64,000 nucleotides of DNA, from assembly GCF_947498015.1 (NCBI RefSeq), contig NZ_CANMIR010000002.1, positions 124,001 through 188,000 on the forward strand, read 5' to 3'. Source of the stretch: an uncultured Neptuniibacter sp. Lineage in GTDB: Bacteria; Pseudomonadota; Gammaproteobacteria; Pseudomonadales; Balneatricaceae. Under the pieces are notes generated by a model. That model did not search any database. It worked only from the letters and a program-made list of their open reading frames with translations, and had not been told where the DNA came from. The position numbers were made by a program, and so were the translations under genes. Positions 1 through 7,537 of this stretch are shown in pieces (within the stretch, counting starts at the first letter, position 1; each line of letters begins with the position of its first letter).

Positions 1-43
1 CCGCCAGCCCCAGAACGACTCGCTTTCCTATTCGTATTGACAT
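1..43 (-). CDS. 5' end of an unidentified gene leaving the window
   Basis: An ATG at 43 on the minus strand opens a frame that runs off the left edge after 14 codons (MSIRIGKRVVLGLA). A basic start followed by a hydrophobic run looks like the beginning of a signal peptide or membrane anchor. No convincing ribosome binding site precedes it, and too little is present to assign a family. It would be divergent from the diguanylate cyclase at 284. Its existence as a gene is inference from the translation alone. Confidence 0.4.
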   Translation of the reverse strand, partial: MSIRIGKRVVLGLA

Positions 44-177
44 ATCGTGCCCAACCACAAAAGCTATAATATAACATTACTATAATCATCCTATTCTCTG
101 GTTCCAAGCCTTGAGATGAAATAGTTAAATTGATTTCTGTCAGCTGTCCCTGAATAAACCCTACAGAACTGAGCACA

Positions 178-193
178 GTTGATTGTTATCAAC
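178..193. promoter_or_regulatory. FNR/Anr-type box upstream of the diguanylate cyclase
   Basis: The sequence GTTGATTGTTATCAAC is a perfect inverted repeat containing TTGAT-N4-ATCAA (179-192), which matches the FNR/Anr consensus exactly. It lies 91 bases before the ATG at 284, where an activator or repressor of that gene could bind. It is also about 135 bases before the start of the partial minus-strand gene. The match is seen directly; control by an FNR-family protein is inference. Confidence 0.6.
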
Positions 194-247
194 CCCAGCT
201 TTGCGCCATTAAGTTAGATTCCTGATCAGAGACAACGCAATACACGT

Positions 248-262
248 GCCTTAGCCTAAGGC
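248..262. promoter_or_regulatory. 15-bp palindrome in the leader of the diguanylate cyclase
   Basis: GCCTTAG-C-CTAAGGC is a perfect 7+1+7 palindrome ending 10 bases before the strong ribosome binding site (AAGGAGGG, 273-280) of the gene at 284. It could be an operator. A one-base loop is too tight for a normal hairpin, so a DNA-binding site is more likely than an RNA structure. Function is not known. Confidence 0.35.
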
Positions 263-283
263 CCTTTGCGGCAAGGAGGGTGC

Positions 284-1426
284 ATGAAAACCTACCTTAG
301 CAGTGATATTGGTCGTCAGTTATCACTGATGACGTTAATCAGCCTGATCAGTATGCTATTGCTGTTCTATCTCTTCTTTAACGCGTTCAGTAATGGTTAT
401 TACACTGAGAAGCGTGCTGAATCACAGCACATGACCTCTGTCGCATCCTCCATTGTGAATAGTTTCCACCAGTTATCACTCAATGGGGATCTCACGAGTG
501 AAGAAGCGGTTTCACTCGCTCTGGGCGCTCTGCAGGAAGCAAAGTATTCTGAGGATGGGTATTTCTGGATCAATAACAGCGCAGGTCAGATGATGATGCA
601 TCCGGTCAAACCTGAACTTAATCATCAGAATATGCTCTATTTTCAAGACCCAAACGGTCAGTTTATCTTTGCCCAATTCATAAAAGCAGCGCTTAGCGGT
701 GGTGGCTGGATCGACTATTCGTGGATGAAACCCAGCAGTGACGACGAAGTAGTTCCTAAAGTCTCTTATGTCACCTATTTTGACCCCTGGGACTGGATTA
801 TCGGTACCGGGGTTTATCTGGATGACCTGCAAGCACAGCGCAACGATATTTTCATCCAATCAGCACGCCTTATATTTATCGTCTTTCTGCTACTGGGGCT
901 CGCTTCCGGGCTTCTGACTAAACATAGCCTGGGAGTTATCAAGGAGATTGCGATAAAAGACCCTCTGACCCGCCTCTATACCCGTCGATTCCTGAATGAA
1001 ACTGAGGGAAGCCTCATTCGGCGCGATGAGCGTGATCGAAACGGTTATCTCTATGTAATGTTTCTGGACATCGACTATTTTAAGCGGATTAATGACAGCT
1101 ATGGTCATCGCTGCGGAGATACCGTACTGAGAGCTATCGGCAAAGCTCTGCAGCAACACACCCGACCGGAAGACCTCTGTATTCGTTACGGTGGAGAGGA
1201 GTTTCTGATTGTCAGTCAGGCCGATTCAGACGCGCTCATTCTTGCTCTGGCTGAACGTCTCAGAAGACAGATCCACCATCTTCAGTTCAGAGAACAGATT
1301 GAACTCACTGTGAGCATTGGCGTTGCACGCCGGCAAGCTGGCGAGCCCTTTACAGCAGTACTAAACCGCTCCGATATGAACCTCTACCAGGCAAAGCAAA
1401 ATGGTCGTGATCAAGTCGTGATGTAA
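284..1426 (+). CDS. Membrane diguanylate cyclase with single Cache sensor domain
   Basis: A 380-residue inner-membrane protein expected to make cyclic di-GMP from two GTP. A transmembrane helix (about 14-34) is followed by a periplasmic single-Cache domain of the Cache_2 type (the DGYFWI and MMHP signatures are visible), a second helix (about 190-212) and a C-terminal GGDEF domain. The active-site loop reads GGEEF (about 303-307), and RPED five residues upstream fits the RxxD inhibitory site, so the enzyme looks active and product-inhibited. The ATG at 284 follows AAGGAGGG at ideal spacing; a TTG 18 bases upstream is in frame but has no such site. There is no HAMP domain. The Cache ligand is unknown, probably a small organic acid or similar solute. 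A perfect FNR-like box lies upstream. Confidence 0.9.
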   Translation: MKTYLSSDIGRQLSLMTLISLISMLLLFYLFFNAFSNGYYTEKRAESQHMTSVASSIVNSFHQLSLNGDLTSEEAVSLALGALQEAKYSEDGYFWINNSAGQMMMHPVKPELNHQNMLYFQDPNGQFIFAQFIKAALSGGGWIDYSWMKPSSDDEVVPKVSYVTYFDPWDWIIGTGVYLDDLQAQRNDIFIQSARLIFIVFLLLGLASGLLTKHSLGVIKEIAIKDPLTRLYTRRFLNETEGSLIRRDERDRNGYLYVMFLDIDYFKRINDSYGHRCGDTVLRAIGKALQQHTRPEDLCIRYGGEEFLIVSQADSDALILALAERLRRQIHHLQFREQIELTVSIGVARRQAGEPFTAVLNRSDMNLYQAKQNGRDQVVM

Positions 1427-1429
1427 CCC

Positions 1430-2842
1430 CTAAATAGTACTGTAAATCAGTTCAGCCAGTTTGGAGAGAGCGCTATGTCTTTCCCGATTCCAGAGATGGG
1501 CAAAGCTTAATCGTAAGCAGTTACGGTAACGATCCTGCGCCGTAAACAGATTACCCGGGGTGATGATCACGCCCTGCTCCCTCGCAAGACGATAACAGCT
1601 AAACAGGTCAATCTCGGGATCCAGCTCAACCCAGAGCGATAAGCCTCCTGACGGTTGACTCACCCGCAGATCTCCCAAGGGGCGCCAGTGTTGATCCAAT
1701 GCGTCTATAAGCTGATCTCTCTGCTGCTGTAACAGCAGTCGCTGCTTCCGCAGATGTTTGTCATATCCCCCCTCCTGGATAAATGAGAACAGTCCCTGCT
1801 GGGTAAACTTACTGAGTGCGAGTAGATTGACCATTTTAAGCCGCATCAACTGCGGTGACTGATTTGCAACTATCCACCCCAATCGTAGCTCTCTTGAGAG
1901 AGATTTTGAGTACGACCCACACAGAATCACCCGCCCTTCCTGATCCAGCTGCTTTAAAGGCGGATGGCGTATATCAAAAGTGAGATCACCATAGATATCA
2001 TCCTCCACCAGCATAAAATCGTAGTCTGATGCCAGCCTCAGCAGTTTTCTACGAGAGTCATCGGACAGGAGCGCACCTGTTGGTGTCGCAAAGGCTGGTG
2101 TGACGACACAAGCGCTGATCGACCACTGTTCCAGCGCCGCACCCAATGCATCAACATCTATCCCATGCTCAGGTGAGGAGGGGATCTCAAGTACTTTGAG
2201 CCCCATGGTTTCGATCAGTTGTAATACCCCGTAGAACCCCGGGGACTCTACAGCTACGGTATCGCCTGGCTGGCAACAGAGCTGCAACGCCAAAGATAGC
2301 GCGTGCTGGCAGCCTGCAGTCATCGTAATATCCGCTGCACTCAACCGACATCCCAGACGGTTGTAGCGTTCTGATATCTGCTGCCGTAACTGTTTTGAGC
2401 CGGATGGCTCATCGTAGTATTGATGCTCACTCCCCTTTTGGCGGCGAAGGGAGCGCGCCACGGCACGATTTAACTCTGTGATGCCTACAGGTAGCTCATG
2501 GTAGCTACCGGCCTGTGGACAGATATCAAATGCAGCACTGTGCTGCATGATATCCCGCATCAGATCACTCATATCCACCGGTTGTGGACTGCTGGTCACA
2601 TCCGGCTGGGTTGGCAATGGTCGCCCCGTAGGCTGGGCACACACGTAGAACCCGGATCTAAAGCGAGCTGTAATCAATCCTGCTGCTTCCAGTCGCTGGT
2701 AAGCATGTAAAACCGTTGCTTTGGAAAGCTCCCTCAGCTGACACTGCTGCCTGATAGAGGGAAGTTTAGTTCCCGCAGGCAAAGCCCCATGCCGAATCTG
2801 CTGCTGCAACTCCTGTTCAAGATCTAGGTATAGATAGGTCAT
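1430..2842 (-). CDS. MocR-family (GntR/aminotransferase) transcriptional regulator
   Basis: This 470-residue protein fuses an N-terminal GntR winged helix-turn-helix (about 1-70; PAGTKLPSIRQ and the SKATV helix are visible) to a fold-type I aminotransferase domain (about 110-465). The pyridoxal phosphate lysine is present in SYSKSLSRELRLGW (about K313), and the DDIYGD segment that contacts the cofactor is intact. MocR proteins use bound PLP to sense a metabolite and usually control a neighbouring gene, so the divergent CcoG-like gene is the obvious candidate target. The start at 2842 follows GGAGGAG. It converges on the diguanylate cyclase with a 3-base gap. Which MocR subgroup it belongs to (PdxR, GabR, TauR or another) cannot be read from the sequence. 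Confidence 0.88.
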   Translation of the reverse strand: MTYLYLDLEQELQQQIRHGALPAGTKLPSIRQQCQLRELSKATVLHAYQRLEAAGLITARFRSGFYVCAQPTGRPLPTQPDVTSSPQPVDMSDLMRDIMQHSAAFDICPQAGSYHELPVGITELNRAVARSLRRQKGSEHQYYDEPSGSKQLRQQISERYNRLGCRLSAADITMTAGCQHALSLALQLCCQPGDTVAVESPGFYGVLQLIETMGLKVLEIPSSPEHGIDVDALGAALEQWSISACVVTPAFATPTGALLSDDSRRKLLRLASDYDFMLVEDDIYGDLTFDIRHPPLKQLDQEGRVILCGSYSKSLSRELRLGWIVANQSPQLMRLKMVNLLALSKFTQQGLFSFIQEGGYDKHLRKQRLLLQQQRDQLIDALDQHWRPLGDLRVSQPSGGLSLWVELDPEIDLFSCYRLAREQGVIITPGNLFTAQDRYRNCLRLSFAHLWNRERHSALSKLAELIYSTI

Positions 2843-2942
2843 AGCTCCTCCATCTGTACCTATTATATTTATTTTTTTTATGCCTGCCCCTATTTATCTG
2901 CATCGTTATAGTAACGGTCGTATCCCCGATTCAGGCAGAGCC

Positions 2943-4340
2943 ATGCAGCAGATAAGTAAAGGCGATATCCCTCTAAGGGAGATCACAGACCCCACTTCCC
3001 TCCCCGGAGATGGAAAATTTTATGTCAGACTGGTTGAAGGTTTTTATCAGAACCTCAGACGGTTGATCAGTTGGCCGCTGATCGTTGGATTCTTTGCGCT
3101 GGCCTGGATCCGAATTGAGGGCCAACCTCTTATCCTGTTTGATTTCGCATCGCACCGAATCTTTCTTTTTGGAAGTCAGCTCTCATGGTATGAACTCCCC
3201 ATTCTCGCCGGATTGATGATTGCAGGAGCAGGGTTACTGTTTTTTATGGCGGTCGGTTGGGGCCGGATCTGGTGCGGTTTTGCTTGTCCACAGTCGATCT
3301 GGACCTGGATCTTTATCCGTCTGGAGCAACTGACAGAGGGACGAGCGGCTCAGCGCGCCAAGTATGATCGGGAAGGCCTAGGAGGGATCCGACTGATCAG
3401 AAGAGTCTCCAAACATCTGCTCTGGGCAAGTGTATCCCTGCTAACTGCTGTTAGTTTCAGCGGCTACTTTGTGCCTGTAGAGCATCTGCTTCAGGCGCTA
3501 TTCACCCTTAACGCCTCTCCCTTTACCTATGGCTGGATCATAATAATGGCGTTGTTGACCTACCTTAACGCCGGATTGATACGTGAAAAGGTCTGTCTGC
3601 ATATGTGCCCTTACTCTCGTTTTCAGGGGGTGATGTTTGACCGCGATACCCTGACAGTGACCTATGATCAAGCTCGCGGTGAACCTCGTAGCCACCTTAG
3701 GGGAAGCCCAGAAAATAGCGGAGATTGTATCGATTGCCATATCTGTGTTCAGGTCTGTCCTACTGGTATAGATATTCGCAACGGTCTGCAGTCTGCGTGT
3801 ATCGATTGTGGAGCCTGTATCGATGCCTGTGATCAAGTGATGTCAAAACTTGGACGGGCACGCGGTTTAATTGAGTTTTACTCTGAAACACAGCTTGCTA
3901 AAGCGATGACAGAACCTCAGCCCGGCCCAGTATCGCTATTGCGGCCCAGATTGATCGGCTACTTGGCAATCACAGTGGTAACCCTTTTTGGTGTTGCCTA
4001 CAGCCTGAATCACCGCTCCCCGGTTCTGATTGAGATCGCCAAAGAGCGTGGTCAACTCTATCAAGTAACAGATGAGGAGGTATGCAACACCTATCTGCTC
4101 GAGCTGGAACGCTTCTCCGATACATTGAAACAACTAAATGTCTCAGTTCAGAGTCAGGATTCAACCAACCGATTCCGGTTAGTAGGCAAACCTCTGATTG
4201 AATTATCCGGCGATCAAACCAATACCATTTATCAGGTGTGTACGCCAAAACAGGAGTTGAGCCAGCGGCAGAAAATCAGATTTATTTTTACCTCAGAGAA
4301 TCTGCAGATCGATAAAATCAGTCGCTTTCTCGCCCCCTGA
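2943..4340 (+). CDS. ccoG: CcoG/FixG-like membrane iron-sulfur protein
   Basis: This 465-residue polytopic protein resembles CcoG (RdxA/FixG), an accessory factor proposed to handle copper reduction during cbb3 oxidase assembly. Several membrane helices occupy about 45-235, with the conserved WCGFACPQS and CLHMCPYSRFQ segments. Two four-cysteine clusters, CIDCHICVQVCP and CIDCGACIDACD, are expected to bind 4Fe-4S centres. A further helix and a periplasmic C-terminal immunoglobulin-like domain finish the protein. An in-frame ATG at 2880 would add 21 residues but has no ribosome binding site, and family members usually start shortly before the IPxxEI segment, so 2943 is preferred. No ccoNOPQ or ccoSI genes are in view, so it may be an orphan copy. 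It is divergent from the MocR regulator, which may control it. Confidence 0.87.
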   Translation: MQQISKGDIPLREITDPTSLPGDGKFYVRLVEGFYQNLRRLISWPLIVGFFALAWIRIEGQPLILFDFASHRIFLFGSQLSWYELPILAGLMIAGAGLLFFMAVGWGRIWCGFACPQSIWTWIFIRLEQLTEGRAAQRAKYDREGLGGIRLIRRVSKHLLWASVSLLTAVSFSGYFVPVEHLLQALFTLNASPFTYGWIIIMALLTYLNAGLIREKVCLHMCPYSRFQGVMFDRDTLTVTYDQARGEPRSHLRGSPENSGDCIDCHICVQVCPTGIDIRNGLQSACIDCGACIDACDQVMSKLGRARGLIEFYSETQLAKAMTEPQPGPVSLLRPRLIGYLAITVVTLFGVAYSLNHRSPVLIEIAKERGQLYQVTDEEVCNTYLLELERFSDTLKQLNVSVQSQDSTNRFRLVGKPLIELSGDQTNTIYQVCTPKQELSQRQKIRFIFTSENLQIDKISRFLAP

Positions 4341-4347
4341 TTGAGGA

Positions 4348-4389
4348 GATTCCACAGGGAACATACTGTTCGAGAGAGCCTGTGGAATC
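4348..4389 (+). terminator. Hairpin after ccoG-like gene
   Basis: GATTCCACAGG (4348-4358) pairs perfectly with CCTGTGGAATC (4379-4389) across a 20-base loop, just downstream of the ccoG-like stop. It is followed by CCCCTCTTTAACTTT, a weak T-rich tail. It could serve the convergent genes on both sides. Confidence 0.5.
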
Positions 4390-4402
4390 CCCCTCTTTAA
4401 CT

Positions 4403-4669
4403 TTATTCACTGGGTATTGCGTTGGCAATCAACTGAAGCTTGGCTTCTCTGGAAAACTGCTTAATAGCGTATTCACGCTTTGAAGCTGACGCCCGATCCG
4501 GGTGTACTTCCTGCCAGACCAGCTCAACGGGCCGCCGGAGGCGCGTATATTTCGCCCCGCCGACCAGCTCCCCATTATGCTGGCGCAAACGCCTTGAAGG
4601 GGCTGTAGTTACACCGGTATATAATGAGTTATCCCGACAGCGCACGATATAAACAAACCACTCTGACAT
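4403..4669 (-). CDS. GIY-YIG nuclease superfamily protein (UPF0213, YhbQ-like)
   Basis: This small 88-residue protein is almost entirely one GIY-YIG domain. The signature appears as YIV followed by YTGVT in the first 20 residues, the arginines APSRRLRQH match the family, and KREYAIKQFSREAK at the end is typical of UPF0213. GIY-YIG domains cut or bind DNA, and the E. coli relative YhbQ is reported as a DNA endonuclease. It stands alone, converging on the ccoG-like gene, with a long AT-rich gap upstream. The family is certain; the biological role is not. Confidence 0.88.
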   Translation of the reverse strand: MSEWFVYIVRCRDNSLYTGVTTAPSRRLRQHNGELVGGAKYTRLRRPVELVWQEVHPDRASASKREYAIKQFSREAKLQLIANAIPSE

Positions 4670-5162
4670 AACTCTCTCTGTAGCAGCAAAACGTAGCTGC
4701 GATCTTAACGATCGCCAAGCTATAAATAAACATTAAGGTTCGTCACAATAGAGCAGGGTATCCGAGAAAACAGAGTAAAACTTATAAATTGATTTAATTG
4801 AAAAATTAACCATTTAAAACAATAAAAAACTACGACAGAGGGAATAGTAAGGGCCTACTTATCCCATAACGCCCGTATTACAGTAATCCAGCCAAAGCGC
4901 CACCCTCTGGTTCAAACAAAATCTAATCCACATCAACCTAACCACCACCAGAAGATGTGGATAAAAAACCACCAGTTTCTATACCACGCTGTTTAATTAA
5001 ATTAACCTACTGAAAAATAAGCTATTTATTAAATGTACAGATATACGACAAAATGCTGGATCACCATATAACATCAGCGTTACAGCGATTTACCCAAAAC
5101 TTATCAAAGAAGTTATCCACAGATATTCTGGATAACTACTCTTAGACCCCTGCGTTGAACAG
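4670..5162. other. AT-rich intergenic region with no gene seen
   Basis: This is the longest non-coding stretch in the window. It is strikingly AT-rich (runs such as TTGATTTAATTGAAAAATTAA near 4790-4810) and contains several DnaA-box-like 9-mers, listed separately. It must also hold the promoter for the GIY-YIG gene on the minus strand. No plausible open frame or RNA gene was seen. Confidence 0.6.
4924..5137. other. Cluster of DnaA-box-like sites
   Basis: Two perfect consensus DnaA boxes are present: TGTGGATAA at 4956-4964 and TTATCCACA at 5113-5121. Two one-mismatch copies accompany them: TAATCCACA at 4924-4932 and TCTGGATAA at 5127-5135. The last two sites form a near-symmetric inverted pair (AGTTATCCA, 5111-5119, with TGGATAACT, 5129-5137). 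The boxes are in an AT-rich gap. No dnaA, dnaN, gidA or parAB is nearby, so this is not an obvious chromosomal origin; a DnaA-titrating or regulatory locus is possible. Confidence 0.5.
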
Positions 5163-6086
5163 TTACACTGCGCCTGCATGTTTTCGAATCACCCCGGGAG
5201 ACTGACCCACAATATTTTTAAAGGCTTTACGGAACGAGGCTTCTGTTTGATAACCGCACCGTTCCGCGATTGCAAAGACTGAAAGATCAGAGGTCCGTAA
5301 CAACTCGGTAGCCTGAAGCATTCTCCACTGCGATAGATATAACATTGCGGTAGTTCCCGTGAGACGCTTAAACTCGACAGCAAACCCCGCCCTGCTCATC
5401 CCAATCTTTCTCGCTAGCATCTCCAGTGTCCAATGCCTTTCCGGTTGTGTATGGATCAGATTGAGCGCCTGCCCTACCTGAGGATGAAACAGTGCCGCCA
5501 GCAAACCTGTTTGCTCTCCCCGAGCTAGTTGGCTACGTAAAATGTGGATAAACAGTGTGTGTGTCAAATAGCTGACCGATTGATAGAACCCAGGTTCAGC
5601 TTCAACCAGTTCAGCGACAAGCAGGTGAAGCAGTGCACGAGTATTTGCCTGCCGACTGGTATCACTCAGCTCCAGAACGATAGCTGCAGGTAAACTATCG
5701 AGTAATGGCCAGTGTTGTTTATTCTCAAATTCAAAGTAGCCACAGGTCAGCCCGGTAATCTCTCCCGATTTTTTCTCTCCTATCGAAGCGACTGTCCTCG
5801 CCACTAAGTCTGGTGACGGCGGCTCACTCTCACTGCTGAGGTAGTGAGGTTCATCCCTGGGAAATACCACGAGGTCCCCTGCTGATAATAACCTCGGCGA
5901 CTCACCTTTAAGGTGCAACCAACTCTTACCACTGTTCACCAGGTGGAACGGCACTCTGCGTGATCCCGACGTATCAACAGCCCAGCAGCCCTGAAATTCA
6001 GCATGAATATACACCTCAGCTTTAAGGCGTAGCCAAGATAGCATCTCACTAAGTGCATCAGTCTTCATATTTATACGATCCGACAT
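5163..6086 (-). CDS. AraC-family transcriptional regulator with cupin sensor domain
   Basis: The 307-residue protein has an N-terminal cupin domain of the AraC_binding_2/Cupin_6 type (about 10-190; the LSAGDLVVFPRDEPH strand is typical) and a C-terminal double helix-turn-helix of the AraC/XylS type (about 205-300), ending in the characteristic segment with CGYQTEASFRKAFK and GQSPGVIR. Proteins of this type sense a small ligand or respond to stress and act on adjacent genes. It is divergent from the small secreted protein at 6192, with about 100 bases between them, so that gene is a likely target. The start is uncertain: neither the ATG at 6086 nor the one six codons later has a good ribosome binding site. 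Confidence 0.87.
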   Translation of the reverse strand: MSDRINMKTDALSEMLSWLRLKAEVYIHAEFQGCWAVDTSGSRRVPFHLVNSGKSWLHLKGESPRLLSAGDLVVFPRDEPHYLSSESEPPSPDLVARTVASIGEKKSGEITGLTCGYFEFENKQHWPLLDSLPAAIVLELSDTSRQANTRALLHLLVAELVEAEPGFYQSVSYLTHTLFIHILRSQLARGEQTGLLAALFHPQVGQALNLIHTQPERHWTLEMLARKIGMSRAGFAVEFKRLTGTTAMLYLSQWRMLQATELLRTSDLSVFAIAERCGYQTEASFRKAFKNIVGQSPGVIRKHAGAV

Positions 6087-6191
6087 TTTATTAAGACTTT
6101 ATAGCATAGTTCGTCTATGTATTACTCGATAAATTAGATACCACCAGATCACTCGCAATGTAGCGAGGCAGGAAATCTAAGGAGTTAAACA

Positions 6192-6572
6192 ATGAAACTA
6201 CTACAACGAATGACCGCAATTTTTATGATGATGGCAGCACTGGTTGCCACCCCTTTCGCTAATTCAGCAACACCTGAAACCCGAGCAGATGGTGTTACTG
6301 TGATCCATCTGGATGAGTACAGTGGGTATTTCTCTGCGAAGGAAACTCTAGCTGGATTAAAAGCGGGTGAGTACGAATTTGTTGTAACCAACAAGTCCGA
6401 TAAGCTGGTCGGCTTCCAGATTCAAAATTTCAAAACCCATGAAGGGTTGGACATGTTTCCTCTCAACCCGGGTGAACAGCGTATCTCACGGGTTACCGTT
6501 ACTGAAGAGGGCGTTCGTTTTCGCTGCCCGATCAACCCGACTCCCTGGTACGACATTGATAACGTCAACTAA
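6192..6572 (+). CDS. Small exported protein of unknown function, possibly cupredoxin-like
   Basis: A 126-residue protein with a clear Sec signal peptide (basic MKLLQR, hydrophobic core, likely cleavage after FANSA near residue 26). The mature part reads as a beta-sandwich: EYEFVVTNKSDKLVGFQI and RFRCPINPTPWY resemble strands of cupredoxin-like domains. The normal copper ligands are not evident: there is one cysteine and no histidine nearby in the usual spacing. Copper binding therefore should not be assumed. AAGGAG (6179-6184) fixes the start. It is divergent from an AraC regulator and followed by grxC, which hints at a redox or envelope role, but that is only context. I do not recognise the family with confidence. 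Confidence 0.75.
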   Translation: MKLLQRMTAIFMMMAALVATPFANSATPETRADGVTVIHLDEYSGYFSAKETLAGLKAGEYEFVVTNKSDKLVGFQIQNFKTHEGLDMFPLNPGEQRISRVTVTEEGVRFRCPINPTPWYDIDNVN

Positions 6573-6590
6573 TCAGATGTAGTCACAGGC

Positions 6591-6608
6591 GGCGGTTGTA
6601 TAACCGCC
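6591..6608 (+). terminator. Hairpin between the exported protein and grxC
   Basis: GGCGGTT (6591-6597) and AACCGCC (6602-6608) form a perfect stem with a GTAT loop, 19 bases after the stop at 6572 and about 10 before the grxC ribosome binding site. There is no T-run, so it may be an mRNA-processing or attenuating hairpin rather than a full terminator. Confidence 0.4.
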
Positions 6609-6631
6609 CCTATAAACCGAGGTAACAGCAG

Positions 6632-6871
6632 ATGGATAAGATTGAGATCTACACAAAGTCATACTGCCCCTACTGCCAGGCCGCGAAAAAGCTGCTAACC
6701 CACTTAGGCTGGCAATATAGGGAGTATGAAATCACTGGAAAACAGCAACAACAACGGGAGATGGTGCAAAGGGCACAACGCAAAACAGTACCGCAGATCT
6801 TCATTAACGATCAGCATATTGGTGGATTCGATGATTTTTCCAGTATGCTCAGGGATTCAGGGCAGATATGA
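6632..6871 (+). CDS. grxC: Glutaredoxin 3 (GrxC)
   Basis: This 79-residue cytoplasmic thiol-disulfide oxidoreductase is reduced by glutathione. The dithiol active site CPYC lies at residues 12-15 (KSYCPYCQAAKKLL), the cis-proline motif TVPQIFI is present, and the glutathione-contacting segment IGGFDDF follows. Length and layout match GrxC of gammaproteobacteria. GAGG at 6619-6622 precedes the ATG. In many relatives grxC sits beside secB and a rhodanese; here it instead follows a small exported protein and converges on nth. It could supply electrons to ribonucleotide reductase or to APS/PAPS reductase, both of which are encoded elsewhere in this window. Confidence 0.95.
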   Translation: MDKIEIYTKSYCPYCQAAKKLLTHLGWQYREYEITGKQQQQREMVQRAQRKTVPQIFINDQHIGGFDDFSSMLRDSGQI

Positions 6872-6887
6872 CTGCCCTGACACACAA

Positions 6888-7523
6888 TTAAAAATCTGTT
6901 TTCTCTTTGAACTCACAGAGATCTTCAATCATGCAGGAGCCACATTTAGGTTTCCGGGCAACGCAGGTGTAACGACCGTGCAAAATCAACCAGTGGTGTG
7001 CATCAAGCAGAAACTCCTTAGGAATAAAACGCAGCAGTTTCTGCTCTACCTCATTCACATTTTTACCCGGTGCAATTCGGGTACGGTTTGATACCCTGAA
7101 AATATGGGTGTCTACCGCCATGGTTGGCTGGCCAAATGCTGTATTGAGCACCACATTGGCCGTTTTTCTCCCGACTCCGGGCAGCGCTTCCAAATCAGCC
7201 CGATTATCCGGTACCTCAGAATGATGTTTATCGATCAGTGCCTTACAGGTCTTGATCACGTTCTCTGCTTTCGCATTAAACAAACCGATCGTTTTAATGT
7301 ATTCCTTAAGACCCTCAACACCCAGTGCATAGATCTGCTCTGGCGTATTCGCAACCGGATATAACTTGCGGGTTGCCTTGTTAACTCCAACATCGGTCGC
7401 TTGCGCGGAGAGAATGACTGCGATTAACAACTCAAATGCTGAGGAGTACTCCAACTCAGTGGTTGGGTTGGGATTATCCTCTCGCCACCGGGAAAAAATT
7501 TCATGTCGTTTTACTTTGTTCAT
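6888..7523 (-). CDS. nth: Endonuclease III (DNA glycosylase/AP lyase)
   Basis: The 211-residue base-excision repair enzyme removes oxidised pyrimidines and nicks the abasic site. The helix-hairpin-helix LPGVGRKTANVVL holds the catalytic lysine (near 120), and the catalytic aspartate is in VDTHIFR (near 138). The C-terminal 4Fe-4S loop has the exact C-x6-C-x2-C-x5-C spacing. Length equals the E. coli enzyme. It is the last gene of a minus-strand run that begins with rnfA; nth directly after rnfE is the arrangement in E. coli, but here a receiver-CheC gene and a PAS-GGDEF gene intervene. It starts 14 bases after the GGDEF stop, so co-transcription is likely. Confidence 0.97.
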   Translation of the reverse strand: MNKVKRHEIFSRWREDNPNPTTELEYSSAFELLIAVILSAQATDVGVNKATRKLYPVANTPEQIYALGVEGLKEYIKTIGLFNAKAENVIKTCKALIDKHHSEVPDNRADLEALPGVGRKTANVVLNTAFGQPTMAVDTHIFRVSNRTRIAPGKNVNEVEQKLLRFIPKEFLLDAHHWLILHGRYTCVARKPKCGSCMIEDLCEFKEKTDF

Positions 7524-7537
7524 AGTTCATCTCAACC

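Noticed and set aside
37-70. TTGACA (37-42) and TATAAT (65-70) as a promoter for the first cyclase
   Set aside because: The spacing is 22 bases, too long for a standard sigma-70 promoter, and the pair lies over 200 bases from the start codon.
4670-5162. The DnaA-box gap as the main chromosomal origin
   Set aside because: None of the usual neighbours (dnaA, dnaN, mnmG, parAB, rpmH) is present, and four boxes are fewer and more spread than in a typical oriC.
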